DNA from: an uncultured Mucilaginibacter sp.
GTDB lineage: Bacteria; Bacteroidota; Bacteroidia; Sphingobacteriales; Sphingobacteriaceae
Reading direction: 5' to 3'
DNA: 33,984 nucleotides
NCBI GenBank assembly: GCA_903915155.1
Contig: CAIWRU010000194.1
Location: 1-33,984 of the forward strand
In this document: positions 24,674 through 31,326 of the stretch, in pieces
Numbering within the stretch: position 1 is the first letter of the stretch
Layout: each line of letters opens with the position of its first letter
Program-made: the position numbers and the translations under genes
The notes under the pieces: model-generated
The model's input: only the letters and a program-made list of their open reading frames with translations
The model's database searches: none
What the model was told of the DNA's origin: nothing

Positions 24674-26017
24674 ATGTCGCTTTCTCCACTTTCGGCCATA
24701 TCACCTATCGATGGCCGTTATCATACCGCAACTGCTGAATTATCCGGCTACTTTTCAGAATACGCTCTTATAAGGTATCGTGTATTTGTTGAAATTGAAT
24801 ACTTTATAGCTCTATGTGAACATCCGTTGCCACAGTTACAGGATTTTGATAAAAAACTGGCAAAAAAGTTACGCGGCATTTATGAAAATTTTAGCGAAGA
24901 GGATGCGCAGCATATAAAAGATATTGAAAAAACCACCAATCATGATGTAAAAGCCGTTGAATATTTTATAAAGAAAGTGTTTGATGAACTAGGCATTGCG
25001 GAGTATAAGGAATTCATCCATTTTGGCCTAACCTCGCAGGATATAAATAACACCGCTATCCCCTATAGCTTTAAAATGGCGCTGCAGGATATTTATTATC
25101 CGGCGTTAGATGGCCTTATCGATATATTAAAAAAATACGTGGCCGAATGGGATAAAATACCCATGCTGGCGCATACACATGGTCAACCGGCATCGCCTAC
25201 CCGCCTGGGCAAGGAGATACAGGTTTTTGTTGAGCGTTTGGAAAACCAAATTAAATTGTTAAAACAGGTGCCTTACTCGGCAAAATTTGGCGGGGCGACA
25301 GGTAACTATAACGCGCATAATATTGCATATGGCGATATTGACTGGAAAAAATTCGGCAACCATTTTGTGAATGATGTTTTGGGATTGAGCCGCTCGCAGT
25401 TCACTACGCAAATTGAGCATTACGATAATTTTGCCGCGCAGTGCGATGGATTAAAAAGAATAAACAACATCCTTATCGACCTTGACAGGGATATGTGGAG
25501 CTATATCTCCATGAACTACTTTAAACAAAAGATAAAGGCCGGCGAGGTTGGCTCATCGGCTATGCCGCATAAGGTTAACCCTATAGATTTTGAAAATTCA
25601 GAGGGTAATTTGGGTATAGCTAACGCGATGTTTGAACATTTGGCTGCTAAATTACCGGTATCGAGATTGCAGCGCGACCTTACAGATTCAACCGTGTTGC
25701 GTAATATAGGCGTACCTGTGGGGCACACGCTTATCGCGATGAAATCAACGGTAAAGGGATTGAATAAACTGCTGCTTAATGAAACTGCTATAAGCGCGCA
25801 CCTTGATGCTAACTGGGCAGTAGTTGCCGAGGCTATACAAACCATCTTGCGCCGCGAGGGCTACCCTAATCCTTATGAAGCATTAAAAGAGCTTACACGC
25901 ACCAATACACAGGTGAACGCGGTAACCATTGCTGAGTTTGTTGATACGTTGAATGTGAGTACTGCGGTTAAGGAGGAGATTAAAAAAGTTACTCCAGCCA
26001 ACTATACGGGGATTTGA
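24674..26017 (+). CDS. purB: Adenylosuccinate lyase
   Basis: Cleaves adenylosuccinate and SAICAR in purine synthesis. The 447-residue length matches the long, E. coli-like class. The N-terminus MSLSPLSAISPIDGRY is typical. HTHGQPASP starts at residue 167 (H169 as general-acid candidate) and the fumarase/aspartase signature GSSAMPHKVNP starts at 293, placing the catalytic serine at about 295. It is transcribed from its own promoter, divergent from tetR. No other purine genes are adjacent. Confidence 0.96.
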   Translation: MSLSPLSAISPIDGRYHTATAELSGYFSEYALIRYRVFVEIEYFIALCEHPLPQLQDFDKKLAKKLRGIYENFSEEDAQHIKDIEKTTNHDVKAVEYFIKKVFDELGIAEYKEFIHFGLTSQDINNTAIPYSFKMALQDIYYPALDGLIDILKKYVAEWDKIPMLAHTHGQPASPTRLGKEIQVFVERLENQIKLLKQVPYSAKFGGATGNYNAHNIAYGDIDWKKFGNHFVNDVLGLSRSQFTTQIEHYDNFAAQCDGLKRINNILIDLDRDMWSYISMNYFKQKIKAGEVGSSAMPHKVNPIDFENSEGNLGIANAMFEHLAAKLPVSRLQRDLTDSTVLRNIGVPVGHTLIAMKSTVKGLNKLLLNETAISAHLDANWAVVAEAIQTILRREGYPNPYEALKELTRTNTQVNAVTIAEFVDTLNVSTAVKEEIKKVTPANYTGI

Positions 26018-26087
26018 GACGTATTTACAACATAGTCATTACCCCGTCATAACAACTAGATAGTGTGCTTTAAATCAAAAACCTGTT

Positions 26088-26095
26088 TAAATTTG
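26088..26095 (+). promoter_or_regulatory. -7 element of the Nfu-type gene
   Basis: TAaaTTTG lies 27 nt before the ATG at 26123. The -33 position has no clear TTG. The leader would be about 22 nt. Confidence 0.4.
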
Positions 26096-26122
26096 TTAAA
26101 GAAATATTAAAGAGATATAAAG

Positions 26123-26674
26123 ATGAATATCAACGTATATACTGAATCGACCCCGAACCCGGCAACTATGAAGTTCATTGTGAACAAGTTGCTGATAAAC
26201 GGCAGTGCCGATTTCGCGACTAAGGAAAGTGCTGAAAAGTCGCCATTTGCTAAGGAATTATATAAATTTTCATTTGTTAACGGTGTTTTCTTCGCCAGCA
26301 ACTTTGTAACGGTTACCAAAACCGAAGGCAGCGAATGGGATGATCTGTTGCCTATATTAAAAGAGTTTGTTAAGGGTGCTGTCGAAGCTGAATTGGTTGT
26401 ACAATCGGAAGAACAGCCCGAAGCCGGTAATTTTGAGGGCAGCGATATTGAAGTAAAGATACAGCAGATATTGCATGATTATGTTCGCCCGGCTGTTGAA
26501 TCAGATGGTGGCGCTATTACCTATAAAGCATTTGACGAAGGTGTGGTTACCGTTGAGCTGCGTGGTTCATGCAGTGGTTGCCCGTCATCAACTGTTACTT
26601 TAAAAGCTGGTATTGAGAATTTGCTTAAACGCATGGTGCCTGAAGTTACCGAGGTAGTTTCGGAAGAATTATAA
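26123..26674 (+). CDS. Nfu-type iron-sulfur cluster carrier protein
   Basis: A 183-residue Fe-S cluster carrier that passes clusters to apoproteins. The N-terminal Nfu_N domain (INVYTESTPNPATMKFI, 3-19) is followed by an acidic linker (about 93-108) and the C-terminal NifU domain with VRPAVESDGGAI (121-132) and the cluster-binding pair C150-SG-C153. Domain order and length match bacterial and mitochondrial Nfu1-like proteins. It stands alone and ends in a Rho-independent terminator. Confidence 0.93.
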   Translation: MNINVYTESTPNPATMKFIVNKLLINGSADFATKESAEKSPFAKELYKFSFVNGVFFASNFVTVTKTEGSEWDDLLPILKEFVKGAVEAELVVQSEEQPEAGNFEGSDIEVKIQQILHDYVRPAVESDGGAITYKAFDEGVVTVELRGSCSGCPSSTVTLKAGIENLLKRMVPEVTEVVSEEL

Positions 26675-26709
26675 TTATTAAGATTACACCGATTTATAGT
26701 TTTTGATTG

Positions 26710-26742
26710 CACCGATTGTTTGAAAAAATGATCGGTGTTTTT
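26710..26742 (+). terminator. Terminator after the Nfu-type gene
   Basis: CACCGAT (26710-26716) and ATCGGTG (26731-26737) form a 7-bp stem followed by TTTTTATTT. A second CACCGATT at 26687-26694 could pair with the same 3' arm to form an alternative, longer-looped hairpin. Confidence 0.8.
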
Positions 26743-26766
26743 ATTTGCATATAATTTTGATTTTGC

Positions 26767-26774
26767 TAACTTTG
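26767..26774 (+). promoter_or_regulatory. -7 element of the DUF763 gene
   Basis: TAacTTTG ends 5 nt before the ATG at 26780. It is embedded in GCTAACTTTGTTAGC (26766-26779), whose arms GCTAAC and GTTAGC overlap the box and could be an operator. The leader would be almost absent. Confidence 0.45.
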
Positions 26775-26779
26775 TTAGC

Positions 26780-27322
26780 ATGAAGCGTTCGGGAAGTGCT
26801 GACCTGCCTTTGCATTATGGCTATGTACCTGTTTGGCTTGCCGAACGAATGGCGAAGCTGGGCTTGGCTATTGTGGAGAATATTTTGATTGATTATGGCA
26901 AAGACGACCTGCTGCGCCGCCTAAGCGACCCGTTTTGGTTCCAGAGCCTCGGTGCGGTGATGGGGATGGATTGGCATTCATCGGGTATTACTACCTCAGT
27001 TATGGGGGCATTAAAACGGGCGGTTAATCCGCATAGCAAAGAACTGGGAATTTATATCTGCGGTGGGAAAGGTAAATATTCCAAACAAACGCCCGATGAA
27101 CTGATAAAAATAAGCGAACGCACCGGTCTTGATGGCGACCACCTGGTAAAATGCAGTAAACTAAGCGCTAAGGTTGATAATACCGCCATACAAGATGGCT
27201 TCCAGCTATATACCCATAATTTTATTTTGAGCGATACCGGTAAATGGGCAGTTATACAACAAGGCATGAGCGACAAAAGCCGTATGTATCCTTATCCTTT
27301 TTTATCTGCGGATTATACTTAG
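26780..27322 (+). pseudogene. DUF763 protein, C-terminally truncated
   Basis: The first about 165 residues are an excellent DUF763 match: MKRSGSADLPLHYGYVPVWL, RRLSDPFWFQSLGAVMGMDWHSSG, YICGGKGKYSKQTP, AKVDNTAIQDGFQLY and WAVIQQGM. Full-length DUF763 proteins continue past this point with an ARRYHW-type motif and have well over 300 residues. Here the similarity stops after SDKSRM (about nt 27288) and an unrelated 11-residue tail follows to the stop. The ORF overlaps the 3' end of the convergent CLC gene by 71 bp. The best reading is a deletion removing the C-terminal half. The start at 26780 is standard for the family; the frame is open to 26735 but the -7 element sits between. Confidence 0.8.
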
Positions 27323-28727
27323 ATACTTTTTGGTAGAAATACCCCCGCCGCTTATTGGCATCGGATAACGAGTGTTCGCCGGCAAAATATCCGCCTAATA
27401 TCTTAGGCACCGCAATGCGCTGGGCGCTGTAGATGCCTGAATTTCCACTGAAAAAATATGCCGTAAAACACGCTATCGCAAATAGCAGCGCGTGTTCGCC
27501 GCCAAAAAGTTCGATGCCCATAAATGTGCAGGCCAGTGGGGTATTAGTGGCGCCGGCAAACACAGCTATAAAGCCTAAAGCAGCAAACAGGCTCACAGGT
27601 GCGTTAAGTACCCCAGATAAGGTATTTCCCAATGTTGCTCCAATATAAAATAAGGGGGTTACTTCTCCCCCTTTAAATCCTGTACCTAAAGTAAGCGTAG
27701 TGTAAATAGTTTTCCAAAGCCAGCTCCAGGTATCGGCCCCGCCCGCATTAAATGCAGAGGGAATGGTGACGGCCCCGGGATATTGCGCATCAACCCCTAA
27801 ACTTAAATAATCGGGCTTGCCGATGAGGAAAGTTAGGCCAATTATGATCAATCCACCAAAAACAGGTATCAGCCATTTTATAATGAATATTTTGTTGAAT
27901 ACGGCCTTGATCTCATGCACCATGATGGCGAACAGGTAACTGGTCAAACCAAAAGCGGCGGAAGCAACGATAACCTTAACTATTAAAAGTAGATCAATGG
28001 GTAAATAACCGGATAAAAAATATGGAGCCGGTGCAGTTACAGCAATGTGATAAGCGGTATGGTGAACGTGCCATGCAGCAACGGTTATATCGCCAATAAA
28101 GCTAGCGATGAGCGCGGGCAACAAAGCATCGTATTTAATGCGGCCTATGGTTAGTACTTCTATAGCGAATATGGCCCCGGTTAGTGGCGTTCCGAATACG
28201 GCACCAAAGCCAGCGGCAATGCCAGCGGTAAGCAGCATACGTGTATCATCAACATTTAATTTAAACCATTTGCTAAATAAGGCGGCTATGCTGCCCCCTA
28301 TTTGTACGGCTGTGCCCTCTCGCCCGGCGGAGCCGCCGAATAAATGTGTAATGACTGTGGTTATGAGTATTATTGGGCCCATGCGCGCAGGTACACCCGC
28401 GCCGGGCTCATGGATCTCGTCCATGATAAGGTTATTGCCTTTTTCGGCCGACTTGCCTGCCCATTTATAAATAAAATAGATAAGCACCCCGGCAAGCGGC
28501 AACAGGTACAGCAACCAGGTGTGCGTAAATCTGAAATGAATAGCGGTAGTAAGCAGCCATAAAAACAAGGCAACCATGCTGCCTATGGCAATTGCAACGG
28601 GTGCCACCAATACAGTCCACCGAATAAGATATTTAACTATGCCGTAGTGTTCCGCGGAGAAAAGCTGTTTTTTCAATTGACCAGGATACTGTGATAATTT
28701 TATTAAGATACTGTTGAATATTTTCAC
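27252..28727 (-). CDS. CLC-family antiporter, probably fluoride/proton (CLC-F type)
   Basis: A 491-residue polytopic CLC protein starting at GTG 28725-28727. The gating-glutamate motif reads HLFGGSAGREGTAVQIG (E137), with GREGT instead of the GREGP common in chloride-type CLCs. GFGAVFGTPLTGAIFAIEV and GTGFKGGEVTPLFYIGATLG are also present. The canonical GSGIP serine motif is not conserved. These features, and above all a fluoride riboswitch in the leader, indicate a CLC-F fluoride/proton antiporter that expels fluoride from the cytoplasm. The last about 10 residues (YGFCRSCLVV) are antisense to conserved DUF763 codons, so the native C-terminus was probably altered when the two genes were joined. 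CLC membership is certain; ion choice is strong inference. Confidence 0.88.
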   Translation of the reverse strand: MKIFNSILIKLSQYPGQLKKQLFSAEHYGIVKYLIRWTVLVAPVAIAIGSMVALFLWLLTTAIHFRFTHTWLLYLLPLAGVLIYFIYKWAGKSAEKGNNLIMDEIHEPGAGVPARMGPIILITTVITHLFGGSAGREGTAVQIGGSIAALFSKWFKLNVDDTRMLLTAGIAAGFGAVFGTPLTGAIFAIEVLTIGRIKYDALLPALIASFIGDITVAAWHVHHTAYHIAVTAPAPYFLSGYLPIDLLLIVKVIVASAAFGLTSYLFAIMVHEIKAVFNKIFIIKWLIPVFGGLIIIGLTFLIGKPDYLSLGVDAQYPGAVTIPSAFNAGGADTWSWLWKTIYTTLTLGTGFKGGEVTPLFYIGATLGNTLSGVLNAPVSLFAALGFIAVFAGATNTPLACTFMGIELFGGEHALLFAIACFTAYFFSGNSGIYSAQRIAVPKILGGYFAGEHSLSDANKRRGYFYQKVSKYNPQIKKDKDTYGFCRSCLVV

Positions 28728-28743
28728 CTGGAATACTATTATA

Positions 28744-28764
28744 CCCTAAAGCTTGGCTTTAAGG
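28744..28764 (-). promoter_or_regulatory. Hairpin between the riboswitch aptamer and the CLC start (expression platform candidate)
   Basis: A 9-bp stem with one G-T wobble and a 3-nt loop lies 7 nt after the aptamer and 16 nt before the GTG. It has no T-run downstream, so control of translation or RNA stability is more likely than simple termination. The mechanism is inference. Confidence 0.4.
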
Positions 28765-28770
28765 TGATTT

Positions 28771-28822
28771 GCAGGCGTCATCAGCAAATGCGGTTTTTAA
28801 AAGGAAGACACCATTTCCTGCT
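28771..28822 (-). promoter_or_regulatory. Fluoride riboswitch (crcB RNA) upstream of the CLC gene
   Basis: Read on the minus strand, this segment has the conserved skeleton of the fluoride aptamer: GGAAATGGTGTCTTCC, then ACCGC, then GCTGATGACGCCTGC. P2 pairs GGAA (28815-28818) with TTCC (28803-28806). P1 pairs GGTGTC (28807-28812) with GACGCC (28774-28779), with one wobble. The CTGATG stretch is nearly invariant in the family. It lies about 45 nt upstream of a CLC-type transporter gene, the expected target. P3 is short here. Identified from memory of the consensus, not by covariance search. Confidence 0.82.
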
Positions 28823-28823
28823 G

Positions 28824-28852
28824 CTAATATACAAATAAATACATTTAACAAA
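28824..28852 (-). promoter_or_regulatory. Candidate promoter of the riboswitch-CLC transcript
   Basis: On the minus strand TATATTAG (28824-28831, one mismatch to TAnnTTTG) lies 17 nt after TTTG (28849-28852). Transcription would begin almost exactly at the 5' end of the aptamer. Confidence 0.45.
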
Positions 28853-28853
28853 A

Positions 28854-28884
28854 AATGCCCTTCGGCAAAACGCTAAAGGGCATT
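28854..28884 (-). terminator. Terminator of the peroxiredoxin-like gene
   Basis: A perfect 9-bp stem (28876-28884 with 28854-28862, 13-nt loop) is followed on the minus strand by a T-run (28850-28855). It separates the upstream gene from the riboswitch-CLC unit. Confidence 0.8.
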
Positions 28885-28909
28885 AACACTATAAATCAAA
28901 ACTAAAAAA

Positions 28910-29551
28910 TTAAGCTGATCGTTTACGGTTGTTAGCTAAAGCCGCTATGTAAACGTTCGAAATGATCTCTTTCGCGGGAAAGGCCGCTTCGAAACTGAGA
29001 TCGACATGATCGAAAACGATTTGGCGGTAGGAATCAAGCACGTAGGTTGCCAACAAAGGCGCATTTTCGTCGATTCCTGAAAACCTTCCCCAGGCCGGGC
29101 TATCTTCATCATACACTCTGAACTGCCGCGCTATCGCATTATCATTGTCATAATAAAAGTTCAACGACAAGTTATGTTCCCAGGCTTTTGCCTGCAGGCC
29201 GTCTTCTCGTTCGGGCGTAATTATCAATAGATTTCCACCGCTTGCTTTAATTTCGTGGTGGATAGCATTCAAGTTTTTTAACTGTTTCAGCCCGAAGTCT
29301 TTCCAATGATGCGAGTAAAAGCTTATAACCAGTGGTTTTTCTAACAGATGGCGCAACAGTACCGGCCCGTGGGTTTCGGAACCATTGTAAAATTGCTGCC
29401 AGTTTGCATAGGCCTTGTTTAGCGAAAGATCAGGTATAAGGTTTCCGGTTTTTACAGGGAACAATGGATTGTATGATTTAAACTCCAGGTCGTTGTCGGC
29501 GATGATTTCTGTTATATCAAAAAATGGGTATTTATTTATGGCTGTTAACAT
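28910..29551 (-). CDS. Cysteine-less peroxiredoxin/thioredoxin-fold protein
   Basis: A 213-residue protein with an AhpC/TSA-like thioredoxin fold: a GNLIPDLSLN start to the fold (about 36-45), the strand KPLVISFYSHHW (72-83), the helix GLKQLKNLNAIHHEIKASGG, the strand NLLIITPE, then FYYDNDNAIARQFRVY. Where peroxiredoxins have the Pxx(x)TxxC active site, this protein reads SHHWKDFG, and it has no cysteine at all. It therefore cannot be a classical peroxidase; a binding or structural role, or an unrecognised activity, is possible. It has its own terminator and a 408-nt non-coding stretch upstream. Confidence 0.7.
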   Translation of the reverse strand: MLTAINKYPFFDITEIIADNDLEFKSYNPLFPVKTGNLIPDLSLNKAYANWQQFYNGSETHGPVLLRHLLEKPLVISFYSHHWKDFGLKQLKNLNAIHHEIKASGGNLLIITPEREDGLQAKAWEHNLSLNFYYDNDNAIARQFRVYDEDSPAWGRFSGIDENAPLLATYVLDSYRQIVFDHVDLSFEAAFPAKEIISNVYIAALANNRKRSA

Positions 29552-29959
29552 GATTTTGTAATTATTTAATTCAAATGATTCTTAATAGGATGTTTTTTAG
29601 TCGGGATCAGGATGCAGACTAACAACAACGATTAAGGCCATAAATAACCCGGTAGTAGCTTATTAGATTGTTGCAGAGCGGGTTTTGCGGGTGATGATGC
29701 ATGATTTGAATTAATTAATAATAAAATGAGGTCAGTAATATTTAATGGGATGTCTGGGTTAAAACTTAAAGCTTTAACAACAAAAACACATGCACATTAT
29801 ACCTTTTTTAAACCCTTGAAGGTTTAAAAAATAGCGGGAGCTAAAGGTTATGTAATGCGATGACATAGTATTTATTAAGTATCTGATCCCAAATATATAT
29901 TAATTCCTATGGAATTAGTAGAATATTTTAAAATAATTGTATTAATAACTAATAATCAA
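29552..29959. other. 408-bp AT-rich gap without a confident gene
   Basis: Upstream of the peroxiredoxin-like gene and downstream of the DUF4395 gene. It holds a perfect 11-bp inverted repeat with a 6-nt loop (29804-29814/29821-29831, terminator-like, AT-rich), a TAATTCC/GGAATTA palindrome with a 3-nt centre (29901-29907/29911-29917), and a 33-codon ORF (29726-29827, +) with no visible ribosome binding site, which I do not call as a gene. No exact promoter consensus for the downstream gene was found. Confidence 0.6.
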
Positions 29960-30385
29960 TTATTTAAAAATAATTTTACCAGCAGAATAGACGTAACAGC
30001 CGGCACAGAAGCCGAAACATGATTCTAAAAAAGCGAAGAATAAGAGTATCCCTGAGAGGGAATACACGATAAGTTGCTGCTGGAAATAACCAGCGACAAG
30101 TATAGCCAGCGAAAACACCAGCCCTACCCCGGCAGCAAAACGTTTGGGCGCTCGGTCAACCGGTTTATTTTTGATTTTTAGTTGTTTAACAATGGCATCG
30201 CTTATGAAACCTAATAAGCTATACTTGCCAAGGTTGAATGACCTTAAGCTAAAATCTACCAACAGAAAAGCCATTATCAGCCAAAAGCCGTTTAGTAAAT
30301 AAACAATGGTTAGGATAAAAACAAAGAAAGCGGTTAAACGCGCTTTATTTTCGTTTATAGAGATAAAATCGACGGGGCATTCCAT
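29960..30385 (-). CDS. DUF4395 membrane protein
   Basis: A 141-residue membrane protein of the DUF4395 family. It begins MECPVDFISINENKARLTAFFV and has about four hydrophobic segments (about 17-45 as a pair, 84-101, 105-122). The family-typical C-terminal cysteine cluster is C123, C127 and C130 (CFGFCAGC), and a further cysteine is C3. RAPKRFAAGVGLVFSL is also characteristic. Members often lie near thioredoxin or sulfur-metabolism genes, and here the next gene upstream on the same strand is a 1-Cys peroxiredoxin, but a large palindrome lies between them. The function is not established; a redox role is inference. Confidence 0.8.
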   Translation of the reverse strand: MECPVDFISINENKARLTAFFVFILTIVYLLNGFWLIMAFLLVDFSLRSFNLGKYSLLGFISDAIVKQLKIKNKPVDRAPKRFAAGVGLVFSLAILVAGYFQQQLIVYSLSGILLFFAFLESCFGFCAGCYVYSAGKIIFK

Positions 30386-30397
30386 AGGATAGTTTTG

Positions 30398-30476
30398 AAC
30401 CAGGATTAAACAGATTTATGGGATTCATATTGTTATTTGCATCTTGCAAATAACATAAATCTGTTTAATCCTGGTT
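30398..30476. repeat. Large nested palindrome (22-bp and 11-bp arms)
   Basis: Outer arms 30398-30419 and 30455-30476 are perfect 22-bp inverted repeats (core CAGGATTAAACAG). Inner arms 30431-30441 and 30445-30455 are perfect 11-bp repeats around a 3-nt TCT loop. An 11-nt bulge lies on one side only. The element fills the gap between the peroxiredoxin stop (30482) and the DUF4395 start (30385). Similar AATCCTGGTT palindromes are, from memory, frequent intergenic repeats in Bacteroidota. There is no T-run, so it is not a standard terminator. Confidence 0.85.
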
Positions 30477-30481
30477 TTGTA

Positions 30482-31117
30482 TTATTTATTTGGCTGCGGT
30501 GTTGTCCGTAAATAAGGTTTTACCTGTGTAAAGCCTTTGGGAAACTTAGCCGGGATATCTTCTGTTTTTACAGCGGGTACCACAATTACGTCTTCGCCAT
30601 CTTTCCAATCGGCCGGGGTTGCTACGCTGTAGTTTGCTGTTAACTGTAATGAATCTATCACCCTTAATATCTCCTGGAAATTCCTACCAGTTGATGCAGG
30701 GTAAGTGATCATTAGTTTTATTTTTTTATCGGGACCGATAATAAACAAAGATCTTACTGTTGCGGTTAACGAGGCGTTGGGATGTATCATATCGTAAGCC
30801 AGAGCTATTTCACGGCTCTCATCGCCAATAATCGGGAAGTTAACTTCAACATTTTGAGTTTCGTTAATATCGTTTATCCAGCCTTTGTGCGATTCAACAG
30901 AATCAACACTTAACGCTACTACTTTAACATTACGCTTATCAAATTCTGCTTTTAATGATGCTGTTTTGCCTAGTTCGGTAGTACATACAGGTGTGTAATC
31001 AGCAGGGTGTGAGAATAATACTCCCCAGCTATTACCTAAATAATCGTAAAAGTCAATTTCGCCTTGCGAGGTTTTTGCTTTAAAGTTTGGTGCATCGTCA
31101 CCTAATCGTAAACTCAT
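30482..31117 (-). CDS. 1-Cys peroxiredoxin (Prx6 class)
   Basis: Reduces hydrogen peroxide and organic peroxides in the cytoplasm. The 211-residue protein carries the active site SHPADYTPVCTTELG with peroxidatic C45, no resolving cysteine, and the Prx6-class long C-terminal arm ending FPKGFTQVKPYLRTTPQP. The conserved segments VVALSVDSVESHKGW, FPIIGDESREIALAYDM and RSLFIIGPDKKIKLMITYPASTGRNF are complete. A TAcaTTTG element lies 58 nt upstream of the ATG. The nested palindrome and DUF4395 gene follow on the same strand. Confidence 0.94.
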   Translation of the reverse strand: MSLRLGDDAPNFKAKTSQGEIDFYDYLGNSWGVLFSHPADYTPVCTTELGKTASLKAEFDKRNVKVVALSVDSVESHKGWINDINETQNVEVNFPIIGDESREIALAYDMIHPNASLTATVRSLFIIGPDKKIKLMITYPASTGRNFQEILRVIDSLQLTANYSVATPADWKDGEDVIVVPAVKTEDIPAKFPKGFTQVKPYLRTTPQPNK

Positions 31118-31174
31118 GATATTTTAATTTTTAATGGTTGAATAAATGTATCGGCTAAATGAGGTTGTTGAAGG

Positions 31175-31182
31175 CAAATGTA
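31175..31182 (-). promoter_or_regulatory. -7 element of the peroxiredoxin gene
   Basis: TAcaTTTG on the minus strand matches the -7 consensus; the -33 position holds TTA instead of TTG. The leader would be about 52 nt. Confidence 0.45.
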
Positions 31183-31255
31183 GTAATTTAGTCTACTAAG
31201 TTAATAGGAATTTGTTTTATAATTACAATAAAAAGATAAATTAATTTAATAAAAG

Positions 31256-31325
31256 ATGCCATGCGGAGGTGGAAAGGCATGAGAGCTGGCCTTTACACTT
31301 ATGCTTCAACAAGCTCCAGCATGAC
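31256..31325. repeat. Palindromic intergenic repeat downstream of the molybdoenzyme gene
   Basis: Two imperfect hairpins lie here: ATGCC (31256-31260)/GGCAT (31276-31280) and ATGCT (31301-31305)/AGCAT (31318-31322). The second, read on the minus strand as GTCATGCTGGAGCTTGTTGAAGCAT in two overlapping parts, resembles a REP-like family widespread in bacteria (GTCATGCTGA...GAAGCAT). No T-run follows, so it is not an obvious terminator. Confidence 0.5.
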
Positions 31326-31326
31326 C

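Noticed and set aside
29726-29827. 33-codon plus-strand ORF in the long gap
   Set aside because: It has no ribosome binding site, lies in AT-rich DNA and ends in a palindrome; not called as a gene, though listed for a second look.
31256-31325. Terminator for the FdhF/YdeP gene
   Set aside because: The hairpins are short, large-looped and lack a T-run on the minus strand; a REP-like repeat is the better reading.
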